A DNA stretch of 64,000 bases, taken from contig CAVZHQ010000002.1 of assembly GCA_963775125.1 (NCBI GenBank), positions 124,001 to 188,000 on the forward strand, given 5' to 3'. A model generated the notes under the pieces. It was not told the DNA's origin and did no database searches. It worked only from the letters and a program-made list of their open reading frames with translations. The translations under genes and the position numbers were made by a program. Within the stretch, counting starts at the first letter, position 1; every line of letters begins with the position of its first letter. This document shows positions 49,296 through 59,415 of the stretch, in pieces. The stretch is from JAHECQ01 sp963775125. Its GTDB lineage: Bacteria > Actinomycetota > Acidimicrobiia > Acidimicrobiales > SZUA-35.

Positions 49296-50594
49296 GTGGC
49301 TGTCGCAGCCGTCCTTGCCAGCGTTGCCATCCAGGGGCGAGTTGCCTCCGTTGCGGGCTGGTGTGCGGTCGCAACCACCGCAGCGGTGATTCTCGCCGCG
49401 CCGGCGCGCCGGTCTCGGACGGCGTTCGTCGCAGCAGGCACGGCAACCGCGCTCGGATCGAACCTCATCCTCCGAGCCAGCGACTGGGTGACCGGGCCGA
49501 CGGTGGTCGCCTGCGTCGCTCTCCTGACCCTGGCTGCGCTCGATCGGCTCACCACCGTCCGGCTCCGGGGGGTGTTGGACGATGTGCTTCGCCTCATCAG
49601 CGGCCTCATCGACTCCCCGGCCCACCTCACCGGTCCGATGCGGACCTGGCTCGCACGAGGTTCGAGCGAACGGGTCGTCCTGTTTCGAGGCGTCGCCGTA
49701 GCCGGAGGCGTGGTCGCACTCTTGACCCTTCTCCTCGCCAACGCCGACGCCGTCGTCGGCGAACTGATCGGCCAATCGTTCGGCTCCTCGTTCTGGGCCC
49801 ATGGTGTGCTGTCTCTGCTACTGGCCCTCCCGATCGGCGCAGTGGCGGCCGTGTCGCAGCGAGCCGCGACACCCGCAGCAGCACCTTGGATCTCCACCTC
49901 GCGTCCGATCGAAGCGCTGATGGGGCTGGGCGCAACGGCGCTGGTTCTCGCCGCCTGGGTCGGCGTCCAGGCGACCATCGCACTCGGCGGCGCCGACCAC
50001 ATCCTCGCCGGCGCCTCCATGACTCGTGCCGAGTACGCACGCGACGGCTTCTTCGAACTCGTCCTGGTGGTGGTCGTGGTCCTGTCGTTGACCGCGACGC
50101 TGGGCGCTCTGCTCGATCGGCGACGCTCGGCGACGGCGAACGGACTCGTGGCCCTCGTCGGTGCGCTCACCGTCGCCCTCGTTGGCGTCACCTTCTCCCG
50201 GCTGAGCCTCTACATCGAGGCCTACGGATTGACCATGCTTCGCCTCGCCGTCGCTTGGTTTCTCGGTTGGCTTGCCGTCGTCGTGATTGCCGTAACCGCC
50301 CGCATAGCCGGAGTCGGTGGTGGTCGGGCGTGGCTGCTTCCGTGCGTGATCATCACCGCTGCGTTGGTGGTCGGGGCCTATGGATGGTCCAACCCCGAGG
50401 CGACGGTTGCTGCAACCAACCTCGGCCGGGGCAACGCAACGGTGCAGTTGGACGAGCGCTACCTCGAACGCCTCGGCCCGGACGCGGCCGCCACGCTCCG
50501 TGTCGCCGGCCTGGCCGATCCGAACCTGTGCCCCGAGTCGGTCCATCCGTACGGACCGCTCGGCTGGAACCGCAGCTGGGCCCTCGCCTGCTGA
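49296..50594 (+). CDS. DUF4173-family polytopic membrane protein
   Basis: At least 432 residues with about ten hydrophobic helices (for example residues 1-30, 60-80, 125-145, 165-185, 210-230, 255-275, 290-330, 345-365) and the DUF4173 features (GVLSLLLALPIGAVAA, MTRAEYARDGFFELV, RLSLYIEAYGLTMLRL), followed by a short extracytoplasmic tail. It may begin earlier, at the ATG at 49175 in another frame, which reads MLPVSTRRSDTSTDPPPPPNE and would join by one indel near 49275; such Pro-rich N-termini are common in this family. Function unknown. The 60 bases 49115-49174 contain no feature I can name. Confidence 0.82.
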   Translation: MAVAAVLASVAIQGRVASVAGWCAVATTAAVILAAPARRSRTAFVAAGTATALGSNLILRASDWVTGPTVVACVALLTLAALDRLTTVRLRGVLDDVLRLISGLIDSPAHLTGPMRTWLARGSSERVVLFRGVAVAGGVVALLTLLLANADAVVGELIGQSFGSSFWAHGVLSLLLALPIGAVAAVSQRAATPAAAPWISTSRPIEALMGLGATALVLAAWVGVQATIALGGADHILAGASMTRAEYARDGFFELVLVVVVVLSLTATLGALLDRRRSATANGLVALVGALTVALVGVTFSRLSLYIEAYGLTMLRLAVAWFLGWLAVVVIAVTARIAGVGGGRAWLLPCVIITAALVVGAYGWSNPEATVAATNLGRGNATVQLDERYLERLGPDAAATLRVAGLADPNLCPESVHPYGPLGWNRSWALAC

Positions 50595-50613
50595 TCGGTC
50601 GGAGGCGGTTGGG

Positions 50614-51096
50614 TCAGTCCGCCTCGTGGTCAGGGCCCAAGGTGTCGGACTCGAGCGCAACGAGGACAGCTTGGGACACGTCGTCGATCGTACGAATCTG
50701 GGCGGGCGTGAGTTGGTCGATGAAGTATCTCCGCACGGCGGTCACGTGACCAGGAGCGGCCTGGACCATGGCCGAGCGTCCGGCCTCGGTCATGACGACG
50801 AACGAACCCCGTTGATCGGTCGGGCAACGCTCTCGGGTGACCAGGCCACGGGCAACCATCCGCGTGATGTGGTGCGACAGCCGACTCTTCTCCCAACCCA
50901 GCTTCTGCCCGAGCGAATACGCACGCTCGCGGTTGTCGTCGGCGTCGCTCAGCGCCGCGAGGATCGAGTAATCCTGGAACGAAAGACCGTCGGCGGCGAG
51001 CTCCTGCCCGAGTCGGCCGGTGAGCTGCATGTGCATGATGGTGAAACGGCGCCACGCCTGAAGCTGGGCAGGTTCGAGCCATCTCGGTTCTTCCAT
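50614..51096 (-). CDS. MarR-family regulator
   Basis: 160 residues from the ATG at 51096 (the frame is open to 51153). Winged helix: LSFQDYSILAALSDADD, YSLGQKLGWEKSRLSHHITRMVARGLVTRERCPTDQRGSFVVMTEAG, the MarR DNA-recognition helix and wing. The DR motif in PTDQRG is present. It is not adjacent to an obvious efflux or catabolic target; it is convergent with the DUF4173 gene. The upstream spacer 51097-51232 contains an imperfect dyad. Confidence 0.9.
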   Translation of the reverse strand: MEEPRWLEPAQLQAWRRFTIMHMQLTGRLGQELAADGLSFQDYSILAALSDADDNRERAYSLGQKLGWEKSRLSHHITRMVARGLVTRERCPTDQRGSFVVMTEAGRSAMVQAAPGHVTAVRRYFIDQLTPAQIRTIDDVSQAVLVALESDTLGPDHEAD

Positions 51097-51134
51097 CGGG
51101 ACAACGGTAGCGCGAAGATCCATCCGGCTAGTTG

Positions 51135-51161
51135 GTTGATAGATCATCTTCATTTGTCAAC
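51135..51161. promoter_or_regulatory. Possible MarR operator/promoter
   Basis: Arms GTTGA (51135-51139) and TCAAC (51157-51161) flank 17 bases, and TTGACA reads as a -35 box on the minus strand at 51155-51160, upstream of marR. The dyad is short, so this is a weak call. Confidence 0.3.
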
Positions 51162-51232
51162 GTAGCCCCAACGACACCGGCGCGGCGTCATGCTGTCCGA
51201 CAAGATCGCCCTCGAGTTCGAAGTGTCCGCCG

Positions 51233-51910
51233 TCAAGGCTCAGTGGGCCGCAGATAGGTCAGGACCGCCAGGACTCGCCGGTGCGCGTGATCCTCAGGCT
51301 CGAGACCGAGCTTGGCGAAGACGTTCGAGATGTGTTTCTCGACGGCCCCCTGCGAGATCACCAACTTCTCGCCGATGCCCGCATTCGAGAGGCCTTCGGC
51401 CATCGCGGTGAGGACCTCACGCTCACGTGCGGTCAACACCTCGAGTTCGCTGGAACGCCGTGATCGTCCGAGCAATTGGCGGACGACCTCGACGTCCACC
51501 GCCGAGCCTCCGGCCGCAACCCGGCGCAACGAGCCGACGAACTCGGCGATGTCCATGACGCGATCCTTCAACAGGTACCCGACGCCGGCGACCTCCCCCG
51601 AAAGGAGGTCGCCGGCGTAGCGTTCCTCGACGTACTGCGACAACACCAGCACGGCGACGGCCGGGTGGTAGCGACGCACCTCGATGGCAGCTCGAATGCC
51701 CTCGTCGGTGTGGGTCGGGGGCATCCGAACGTCGAGCAGAACGAGATCGGGCTCCAGTTCGGTGACCGCATCCAGCACACCTGATGCGTCGCCGAAGGCT
51801 GCGACCACCTCGATGTCGTGGTCGGCCAACATGCGGGTGAGACCTTCGCGCAAGAGGACCGAATCCTCGGCCAACACCACGCGCAATCGACGCTCGCTGG
51901 GTTCAGCCAT
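51233..51910 (-). CDS. NarL/LuxR-family response regulator
   Basis: 225 residues. Receiver: RVVLAEDSVLLREGL, phospho-Asp in LVLLDVRMPP, LLKDRV. C-terminal LuxR-type HTH: LTAREREVLTAMAEGLSNAGIGEKLVISQGAVEKHISNVFAKLGL. The MAEPS start overlaps the kinase gene by 8 bases. It is the last gene of the operon ABC ATPase - permease - kinase - regulator read on the minus strand. Confidence 0.95.
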   Translation of the reverse strand: MAEPSERRLRVVLAEDSVLLREGLTRMLADHDIEVVAAFGDASGVLDAVTELEPDLVLLDVRMPPTHTDEGIRAAIEVRRYHPAVAVLVLSQYVEERYAGDLLSGEVAGVGYLLKDRVMDIAEFVGSLRRVAAGGSAVDVEVVRQLLGRSRRSSELEVLTAREREVLTAMAEGLSNAGIGEKLVISQGAVEKHISNVFAKLGLEPEDHAHRRVLAVLTYLRPTEP

Positions 51911-53168
51911 GTCGGGGAAGCTCCGCGGTCAGGGTGGTGGGCCCGCCAACGGGCGAGGTGACGGTGAGCACTCCGTCTCGACCCTCGACACGAGCCTTGA
52001 TGCCGGCCAGACCCGAGCCCGAACTCGCTCCCGTCGTCACGATCCCTCCCGCACCATCGTCGTGGACCGTGATGCGAACGTTGGCCCCGACCCTGGCGAC
52101 GTGGACCGAGGCCACCCGTGCCTGTGCGTGCTTCAGCACGTTGGCCACCGCTTCGTTTGCGATGAAGTACACGGTCTCGGCGACGTCCGTGCCCAGGTCC
52201 AGATCCTGATCGACGTGGACCGAGATGGGCAACGGAGCGTTGGCCACGACCGCCGACAATGCGGCATCGAGGCCCCGGTCCTCCAGGATCGCGGGATGCA
52301 ATCCCCGGCCGAGCTGGCGCAGCTCGCCGATCGACCCCTGGACCTTCTGTCGTGCCAGGCCCAACAGCTCACGCGCTCGCTCGGGATCGTCGACCAAGTG
52401 GCTGTCGGCCATTCCCAAGTCGATGCCCAACGCCACCAGTTGTTGTTGCACCCCGTCGTGCAGGTTGCGTTCGATCCTCCGGCGTTCGGCGGCCACAGCA
52501 TCGAGGATCTGATGACGTTGCCCTTCCAGGTCCTCGGCCCGGGCTTCGGCGACGGCAAGACGATCTGGTCCGAGGAACCAGCGAACGAGGCGAACCCGAA
52601 GCTCGACAACTCGGGTCGACACTCGTGGCCCCGCGCCCAGCGCCACCACCGCAAGCGGTAGCCCGAGGAGCCCGAGGTTCGTGTCGACGAGTCCACTGAT
52701 GAGCAGGAGATCGAAGCCGAGAACGGTGCGCACGAAGAAGGCGTACGGAAGGATCGCCAGGCTGTACAAGAGTGGCGAGAGCACGACGTTGGCAAGGATG
52801 AATCCGACCTGCCGCATTCGGACCGGGTCGGCGAAGGCGGTTCGAATACCCCGAGGGCCGCTGCTGGTCAGGGGCGTCGGCCGCCGCAGCTCGATCACCT
52901 CGTCGACCCATTGAGCCAAACCGACTTCCGCCTCGCACAACGCCTCCACCATTCGGAAGGCCGGCACCGTCAGGAACACGCCGACCAGAATGAAGGCCAG
53001 GCCGAACGCCGTCCAGGCCACCGCGTTGAGGGCAACGAACGCAAGCAACGACAACACCATGCCGACGAACAGGTACCCCAGGCCCATCCATCCGGCCGGA
53101 TCGAGCAGCGGGCCGAACCATGAGCGAGCGGTTGCGGCCCACGAATCGAAGCGGTCCGGCGCGTTCAT
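51903..53168 (-). CDS. NarL-type sensor histidine kinase (HisKA_3)
   Basis: 421 residues. Several membrane helices in the first 210 residues in two groups (GYLFVGMVLSLLAFVALNAVAWTAFGLAFILVGVFL and VGFILANVVLSPLLYSLAILPY, quoted in part), then HisKA_3 with the phospho-His in RRIERNLHDGVQQQLVALG and HATPase with NEAVANVLKHAQA, DDGAGG and GSGLAGIKARV. The membrane part resembles the sensor region of DUF4118/NarX-less, DesK-like kinases. It overlaps its regulator gene and starts 23 bases after the permease. Confidence 0.93.
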   Translation of the reverse strand: MNAPDRFDSWAATARSWFGPLLDPAGWMGLGYLFVGMVLSLLAFVALNAVAWTAFGLAFILVGVFLTVPAFRMVEALCEAEVGLAQWVDEVIELRRPTPLTSSGPRGIRTAFADPVRMRQVGFILANVVLSPLLYSLAILPYAFFVRTVLGFDLLLISGLVDTNLGLLGLPLAVVALGAGPRVSTRVVELRVRLVRWFLGPDRLAVAEARAEDLEGQRHQILDAVAAERRRIERNLHDGVQQQLVALGIDLGMADSHLVDDPERARELLGLARQKVQGSIGELRQLGRGLHPAILEDRGLDAALSAVVANAPLPISVHVDQDLDLGTDVAETVYFIANEAVANVLKHAQARVASVHVARVGANVRITVHDDGAGGIVTTGASSGSGLAGIKARVEGRDGVLTVTSPVGGPTTLTAELPRHG

Positions 53169-53191
53169 TTCACCAGTGTGGCCCGTCGGCG

Positions 53192-55486
53192 TCACGCTGC
53201 ACCTCGCAAGGTCACAGCGATCGACCGACGCGTGCAACCCCGAACCGCTGCCAGCGCAAAGAGGCCCGTACCGATCAGGACGCCCAACAACGATGCCGGA
53301 GCCACCATCGGAACGAACTCGGCAGGTATGTCCACCGCGTTGAAGGCCTCGAACGAGTCGACGATGGCCAACGTCCCCAGCCAACCGGCCATCAGGCCGA
53401 CGAGTACACCAAGCACCGCCAGAGGGGCGAGTTCTCTGGCAACCAGACCCCGAAGGTACGAGCGGCGAGCCCCGATGGCCTGCATCGCGGCAAGCTCGTG
53501 CCGGCGCTCGAACAGGTTCACCGAAAGGTTCGAAACAACCGCAAGCGTCGCGACGCCGGCGACGATGAGACCAATGGCAGCGAAGATTCCGACGATCGCC
53601 TCCCGTCCTCGGCTCTCCGCCTCGGCCAGTTCGGCTGCGGTCACGACCGTCATCTCCACCGCCGGGTTGTTCGAACCCAGACGCTCGACGGTGGAGGCGT
53701 AGACCACATTGCTCCTGCCTGCCGCGCCGAGGTCGGCAGCGAGAACCTCGCGATCGACGTACACCGAACGGGCGAAGTCACCGGCAAGACCGATGACCGG
53801 GTACCGATGCTGCCCCGACGCCAGTTCCACCAGCATCTCGTCGCCGACGTCGATCCCGTTGCGGCTGGCGAACCCATCGCTCACCACGACCCCGCGTTTG
53901 CCTGGCTGCAGCCAGGTCCCCGAGCGAAGATTGGGATCGAACGTCTCCGTGGCCGGGTCGAGCCCGAAGACATCCACCTCCCAATCCGCCGCTTCGCCGA
54001 ACACCCAGATCCCGGTCTCCCGGCCCGGCTCGGTGTCGGACACCAGGTGGAGACCGGGTTCGGCCACCATCGCTCGAGCACCCCACGACCACGGTGCCCG
54101 CGCCGACGTGTTGTACGCGTTCACCGAGGCTGCCATCCCCGTGACGACCACGATGGCCCCTACGCCCGCTGCCACTTGCGCCACCAACGCGATGCGACCG
54201 CGCCGGGCGATGCACCGAGGCCCGAAGCGCCATTCGATCGCGGAGCCGACCCAGTCGAACACGTCCGGCAAGGCGTTGCGTCCAGCTCCGCCCGAACGGT
54301 GCGCCGTCCCGATCACGCAAGGCCTCGGCGAGGGCCAGGCCCGCAACCCGCCTGGCCGAACGGGCCGACACGATCCGAGCCCCGATCAGGACGCCCGCAG
54401 CGGTTCCCGCCGAGACCCTCCAGTCCCACCCCAGGTCCGGCGAGATGCCGACGAACTCCTCCAGCACCATCCTCGCGATCACATTCGCGATGGCGATGCC
54501 CAGAGGAATCCCGACGAGCAGAGAAGTTGCACCGATGCCGAAGGCCACCCGGCGCAAACGGCGGCGGACGGCGCGGGGCCTCGCCCCCAGAGCCCGCATG
54601 ACTGCCACTTCGCGGCTCCGCTGAGCGATCAGCGTGCTCGTCGTCGACGACAGCAGGACGAGGGCCACCAGCCCCGCAGCGATCCCGAGGAGCCCGATGA
54701 TCGAGCTGACCTGCTCGATCTCATCGTCGATGGGCGTTCGATCGCCGGGCAACGCCACCGGCAGCTGGAGAAACGTGTCTCCGTCCTCAGCCAGTTCGCC
54801 CCGGATCTGTGACGCCAGCGAACGGAGTCCCTCGGCGGTGTCCAGGTCCACGCTGCCGTCGACGCCGGCTCGAACAACCAAGTGATTCGCACCCCGGCTG
54901 GGTGAGCGCTCGAGGGCCGTCGTCGAACGGCAAGTACACCGTCGCCCCATCCGACCACCACACCGTCTCGCCGATACCGACGACCGTCAACGGTTCACCA
55001 CCCGCCTCGAACTCGAGCAGCGCGCCCAACTCGACACCAACTGCCGCAGCGAAACCGGGTGAGACGATCACCTCGTTCGGAGCACCGGGCATCCGGCCGG
55101 CGCTCCGGGTGATCGTGTCCATGGTCTGCTCGGACCCGAAGACCATGCCCACCATTCGCACCGGCTCGGGAGCGGCAAAACGCTCCTCGCTGGACACCGA
55201 CTCGCTGAAGACCACCTCGCTGAACGACCACCTGCGGTTCGACGCGGGCGATGCCGTCGACTGACTCCAACCTCCGAACCTGATCTTGCGACAACGGCGT
55301 CGTGTCGATGATCAGATCGGCCAGGCCATCTCGGGCCGTGACCTGTCGCAACGCACCACTACTCACCGCCGGAACCGCCATCACTCCCACAGCACCAGCG
55401 GCCAGTGCCAGTGCGAGCACGCTGGCCAGGATGCGCCCCGGTGCCCGCCTCAACTGTCGAAGCGTCCTCATCAGTCGTGACCACAT
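53192..55486 (-). CDS. FtsX-type ABC transporter permease, three frame breaks
   Basis: About 765 residues after repair. Starts MWSRLMRTLRQLRRAPGRILASVLALALAAGA. Frame breaks near 55225, 54915 and 54290 join pieces that together give the MacB/FtsX plan. There is a large extracytoplasmic region (PEPVRMVGMVFGSEQTMDTITRS), a first membrane block (EQVSSIIGLLGIAAGLVALVLL), EVAVMRALGARPRAVRRRL cytoplasmic loop, and a second half with the same organisation (FAAIGLIVAGVATLAVVSNLS, ELAAMQAIGARRSYLRGL). Gene order with the ATPase (2-base gap) and the two-component genes suggests export or sensing of a membrane-active compound. Confidence 0.82.
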
Positions 55487-55488
55487 GG

Positions 55489-56283
55489 CTACCGCACCCC
55501 CAGAGCCAGGCCGGCGGTGTTCGTCAGCGTCGGGCAACTCGACTCGACCGCAGCAACTCGTCCGTCTTCCAGGTGCACCACCCGATCGGCGGCCGAAGCC
55601 AGAGCAGGATCGTGGGTGATGAACACCACGGTGGTCCCGGTCGTTGGCCAGGCCCATCAACAGGTCGAACACGACCTGGCCGCTCGCTCGGTCAAGGCTC
55701 CCCGTCGGCTCGTCCGCCACCAGGAGCCGAGGTTGATGGGCCACCGCACGGGCAATCGCCACGCGCTGCTGTTCACCACCGCTCAGCTGCGACGGCAAAC
55801 GACCGGCCTTGTCGGCTCAGCCCGATGGCGTGCAAGGCCAAGTCAGCCAGCTTTCTGCGCTTGCGGCCCGACCGTCGACCGGATTCCTGGCCCAGCTCCA
55901 AACCGAGTTCGATGTTCTCCCGTGCGGTCAGGGTCGGCAGCAGATGAAAGTCCTGGAAGATGATCCCGACGTTCGCTGCCCCGCCACCGAGCCAGGGCGT
56001 CGGCCTTCATCGCGTCGATGCGTACGCCATCGATCACGAGGGAACCAGCCGTCGGCGAGTCGATCCCGGCGAGTAGTGCCCCCAGCGTCGACTTCCCGGA
56101 GCCGGATGGGCCGACGAGAGCAACCACCTCACCCCGCAGTACGTCGAGGTTCACTCCTTCGACGCCTACTTGGGCGGCCGACCCTCTTCCCCAGATGCGG
56201 GAGAGATCACGAGCCTCCACCAGAACGGCTGCGCCGCTCCGATGGTTGGTTGCCGGAGGTCTGTTCGTCACGTCGATGTCCAT
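55489..56283 (-). CDS. ABC transporter ATPase (MacB/LolD type), three frame breaks
   Basis: About 264 residues. ATG at 56283. Walker A GPSGSGKST (residues about 58-66), then Q loop in NVGIIFQDFHLLPTLTARENI (next frame, after a break near 55980), signature LSGGEQQRVAIARAVA (after a break near 55810), Walker B LLVADEPTG, and the H loop VVFITHDPALASAADRVVHLEDGR (after a break near 55640), with a TAG at 55489-55491. All nucleotide motifs are intact once frames are joined, which argues for sequencing errors rather than decay. The permease begins 2 bases later. Confidence 0.82.
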
Positions 56284-56336
56284 GCATCGATGGTGACGAA
56301 GGGCGGCGGCCGACAGAAGGGCGCTGCCCGGTGTTC

Positions 56337-56362
56337 CGTGGGTGGGGATATCCCCACCCACG
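56337..56362. promoter_or_regulatory. 26-bp perfect palindrome upstream of the ABC/two-component operon
   Basis: CGTGGGTGGGGAT (56337-56349) followed immediately by its exact complement ATCCCCACCCACG (56350-56362), with no loop. It lies 54 bases upstream of the ABC ATPase start. Lack of a loop suits protein binding better than termination. Candidate binder: the LuxR-type regulator at the end of the same operon. Confidence 0.6.
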
Positions 56363-56379
56363 TACGACGGAGCGGGCTA

Positions 56380-56403
56380 CCGCCTCAACGGCGGTTGAGG
56401 CGG
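56380..56403. terminator. Hairpin overlapping the end of the Bax-inhibitor-1 gene
   Basis: Perfect 10-bp arms CCGCCTCAAC (56380-56389) and GTTGAGGCGG (56394-56403) with a 4-base loop, spanning the BI-1 stop codon at 56385-56387. Probable terminator for the minus-strand BI-1 mRNA that insulates it from the ABC operon on the same strand. Confidence 0.6.
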
Positions 56404-57212
56404 GACAACAGACGCAGGAGTTCGAGGTAGAGCCAGACAACGGTGACCATGAGACCAAAGGCGGCGAACCACTCGAGTTCCCGAGGCGCCCCGCGCTGCA
56501 CCGACCGTTCGATGAGATCGAAGTCGAGCAGCAGGTTGAAGGCGGCGACCCCCACGACCACCAAACTGAAGACGATACCGATACCCGAGGCATCGGTCAG
56601 GAACGACACTTGCGCGCCGAGCAGGCGAGCCACGATGCCGACCAAGTAGATGACGGCGATGCCTGCTGTGGCTGCCATGACCATCTTGCGCATCCGGTCG
56701 GTGACCTTGATGATGCGCTGGGAGTAGAGGAACAACATGGCGCCGAAGACGCCGGCCGTGCCGAGCAGTGCCTGGACGACAATACCGCTGTAGCTGGCCT
56801 CGTAGACGTGCGACAACGCGCCGACGAACAGTCCCTGACAGACGGCGTACGCGGGAGCAGTGAACCGGGCAACAGCCGGCTTGAATGCGGTGACGATGGC
56901 CAGGCCGAACGCCGCGATCGCCGGCACGATGAGCCAGATCGGGAAACTGGTCACCCCGAGCTCGCCCGTCGTCACCATCGACCAGCCGACGACAGCGGCC
57001 GCCACGACGATGGCGAAGAGCATCAACGCCCTCCGAGCCGTGCCCTCCATGGTCATCAGACCGGTCTGATAGGGAGTGATCGGGCCGTCGGAGATCGGCC
57101 GACCGGGTGCCTGCCGAGGCAGGGAGAAACCGGGGGCCGCCGGGCCTGATCCGCCGCGCAACGAGCCGAAGGCCCGGTCGAGCGATTGTTCGTTGAGCAT
57201 CGGGTTTGCCAT
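56385..57212 (-). CDS. Bax inhibitor-1/YccA-family membrane protein
   Basis: 275 residues from the ATG at 57212. A 50-residue Gly/Pro-rich tail is followed by seven helices (ALMLFAIVVAAAVVGWSMV, FPIWLIVPAIAAFGLAIVTAF, AVCQGLFVGALSHVYEASYSG, IVVQALLGTAGVFGAMLFLY, MVMAATAGIAVIYLVGIVARL, IGIVFSLVVVGVAAFNLLLDF, FAAFGLMVTVVWLYLELLRLL, each quoted). It ends LLSRLNRR. Bacterial BI-1 proteins form pH-sensitive calcium-leak channels or protease-modulating membrane proteins. The role here is unknown. Confidence 0.93.
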   Translation of the reverse strand: MANPMLNEQSLDRAFGSLRGGSGPAAPGFSLPRQAPGRPISDGPITPYQTGLMTMEGTARRALMLFAIVVAAAVVGWSMVTTGELGVTSFPIWLIVPAIAAFGLAIVTAFKPAVARFTAPAYAVCQGLFVGALSHVYEASYSGIVVQALLGTAGVFGAMLFLYSQRIIKVTDRMRKMVMAATAGIAVIYLVGIVARLLGAQVSFLTDASGIGIVFSLVVVGVAAFNLLLDFDLIERSVQRGAPRELEWFAAFGLMVTVVWLYLELLRLLSRLNRR

Positions 57213-57339
57213 CGAGGGCTCCTGCATTCGTTCCCTGGCGCCATGCACAGGGACACGTCCAGAACACATCATCGCAGCATCGACCCCTTCCGCTACCGCG
57301 ACGCGGGCGATTGCTCACCGAACCGGGGAGAATGGGGGC

Positions 57340-57999
57340 ATGACCTACACCCGCGCCGACGTCGCCGCAGCCATCGACCACACCCTGCTCAAGCCCGAAG
57401 CCACCACCGATCAGGTGCTTGCGCTCCTGGCCGAAGCGAATCAGCTGGGCGTCGGGGCAGTCTGCATCAGCCCGTGCATGCTGCCACTTCCCGACGATCT
57501 GCTCGACGATGGGATCGAGCTCTGCACGGTCATCGGGTTCCCCAACGGAACCGTCGACCCGAGAATCAAAGGGGCCGAAGCGGCGCTGGCCTACGCCGCA
57601 GGCGCGGTGGAGATCGACATGGTCATGAATCTGGGATTGGCCAAGGGCCACGACTGGGAGGGCGTCGAGACCGACATCGCCGAGGTGCGGGCCGCGGTTC
57701 CCGCGGCCCTCCTGAAGGTCATCTTGGAGACCGGCGTGCTCAGCGACGAGGAACTGGTGACGTGCTGCGAGATCGCCGAGGCCGCCGGCGCCGACTTCGT
57801 CAAGACCTCGACCGGCTTCCACCCGACGGGCGGAGCCACCCTGCATGCCGTCGAGCTGATGGCCACCACGATCGGTGGGAGGCTTGGCATCAAGGCCAGT
57901 GGAGGCATTCGGGACTCGGCCACTGCACTGGCCATGCTCGACGCGGGCGCCACCCGGCTCGGGACGTCCTCGAGCAAGGCCATTCTCGGTGGTCTGTGA
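57340..57999 (+). CDS. deoC: Deoxyribose-phosphate aldolase
   Basis: 219 residues. Splits 2-deoxyribose 5-phosphate to acetaldehyde and glyceraldehyde 3-phosphate. The Schiff-base lysine is K155 in DFVKTSTGF, the second lysine K185 in GIKASGGI, and D93 in EIDMVMN completes the active site. IDHTLLKPEAT is the conserved N-terminus. GGGAG lies about 8 bases before the ATG. Part of nucleoside catabolism with udp (12.4 kb). Confidence 0.96.
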   Translation: MTYTRADVAAAIDHTLLKPEATTDQVLALLAEANQLGVGAVCISPCMLPLPDDLLDDGIELCTVIGFPNGTVDPRIKGAEAALAYAAGAVEIDMVMNLGLAKGHDWEGVETDIAEVRAAVPAALLKVILETGVLSDEELVTCCEIAEAAGADFVKTSTGFHPTGGATLHAVELMATTIGGRLGIKASGGIRDSATALAMLDAGATRLGTSSSKAILGGL

Positions 58000-58008
58000 C
58001 GAACGCGG

Positions 58009-59320
58009 TCATTCGGTGCCGACCAGATAGCCATTGTTGAGCTGCGCCCGGTCGGCCGCCGTCAACCCGCTGATGTAACCGGCGCCGTCGAGATTCCGGC
58101 GGCCCGGACGAGTGACGATGTCGAACTGCTCCATGAACTCGTCGATGTCCTCCTGCCGGGATTGGAGAAGCGGCACCAGTGCTCGACCCTGCTGGGCTTC
58201 GACGTCGGCGATCACCGCCTCGTTCACTTGGCGGAGCCGCTCGGCGATCCGGTGGGTGAAGCCCGTGAGGAAGCTGGTACGGAAGACCTTGGTGCGAGGC
58301 GCGGTACCCGGAGGCGCGACCTTGGCGGCCTGGGTCAGCCCGTTCTGGGCCTGCAGGAGCAACGAGGTGAACAGCACCTCTACGGCGGCGATGTCGTCGG
58401 CGAAGCCCACCACCGTCGACATGGCGAGTCCATTGTGCAGGAAGGCTCGGCACCTGCCGGCCTCGGCAACGACCTGCAACAGGTAGGACTTCGTCGACAC
58501 ATAGGGGGCATCGACGAACACGCGTCGCATGACCGGTCGCTCGCCGATGGAACGTTGCGGGTGGGTGAGGGTGAGTGCGTCGATGGCGTGCCGGGTCATC
58601 AGCTCGTGCGCCTTGGCCGAGAAGGCCAGGGCCTCGGCCTCGAAGGTGGAAGATTCGGCTTTGGCCAACAGGTTCCGGATCTTCTCCAGCACCGGATCGT
58701 TGGTCGTGCCCGAACGCGGTCCTGGTTGTCGGGGGTCCTGGTGATCGTTCAACGGCGAGCCTGGCGGCGGCAGCACTCGCTCGAGCGGGGGAAGCCCCAT
58801 CACGTTGGCCAACAGGTCGATCGTCGCCTCGGCCACCGTTCGCCACTCGAGGCCCTCGGTCGACGCCCACCGGAGCAACCAGTCGCCACGACCATCGACC
58901 GCAGGCAGATCGAGGCCATCGACCTGTGCCACCCAGCGATGGTCGAGCGTGCTGGACCGCCGGTTGACGTGGTCGGTGGCGATGGCCCACGCCGCCAGCT
59001 TCGCTGCACTGGGACTCGAACCAAGACGAGCCTGTCTGAGCAGCTCGGCCGGCAACCAACCCTGCGCCCAGTTGGAGGCCACGTATCGGAGCAACAGTTC
59101 CTCTGCCACCTCGGTCAGCAGGCCGAGGAGGCAGCGATTCGACAATGCCTATGGCTACCGGCGCCAAGGGATCCCGTTCTCGTTGGCTCATGACCGCGGC
59201 CAGCAGGACCTCACGGGCGAAGCCGGCAGACGGTTCGACCTCGTCGGTGAGCAGACGCCATGGCTCATCGCGCGTGCTGTTGGCGGAGAGCCTGCTTCGG
59301 AAGTTGTGACGACGCATCAT
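58009..59320 (-). CDS. DUF2786-domain protein, one frame break
   Basis: About 436 residues. The DUF2786 core is EKIRNLLAKAESSTFEAEALAFSAKAHELMTRHAI (about residues 205-240, quoted in part), with a downstream region (AFLHNGLAMSTVVGFADDIAAVEVLFTSLL) conserved in actinobacterial members. The N-terminus (MMRRHNFRSRLSANSTRDEPWRL) lies in another frame and joins near 59140. DUF2786 proteins are of unknown function; the domain is also seen in phage and restriction contexts, but no such genes are nearby. Confidence 0.82.
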
Positions 59321-59415
59321 CGGACCCTAATCAGCGGCTGTGACACTCAACGGTCGCACGACCGAAACCGCTGCTCGTCCCTCATCGAGGCTCGTCGCCG
59401 ACCGATAGGAACTCC

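Noticed and set aside
51190..51411. Possible small gene starting MLSDKIALEFEV
   Set aside because: Only the first 16 codons lie outside the response regulator; the rest is antisense to it, and there is no RBS or known family.
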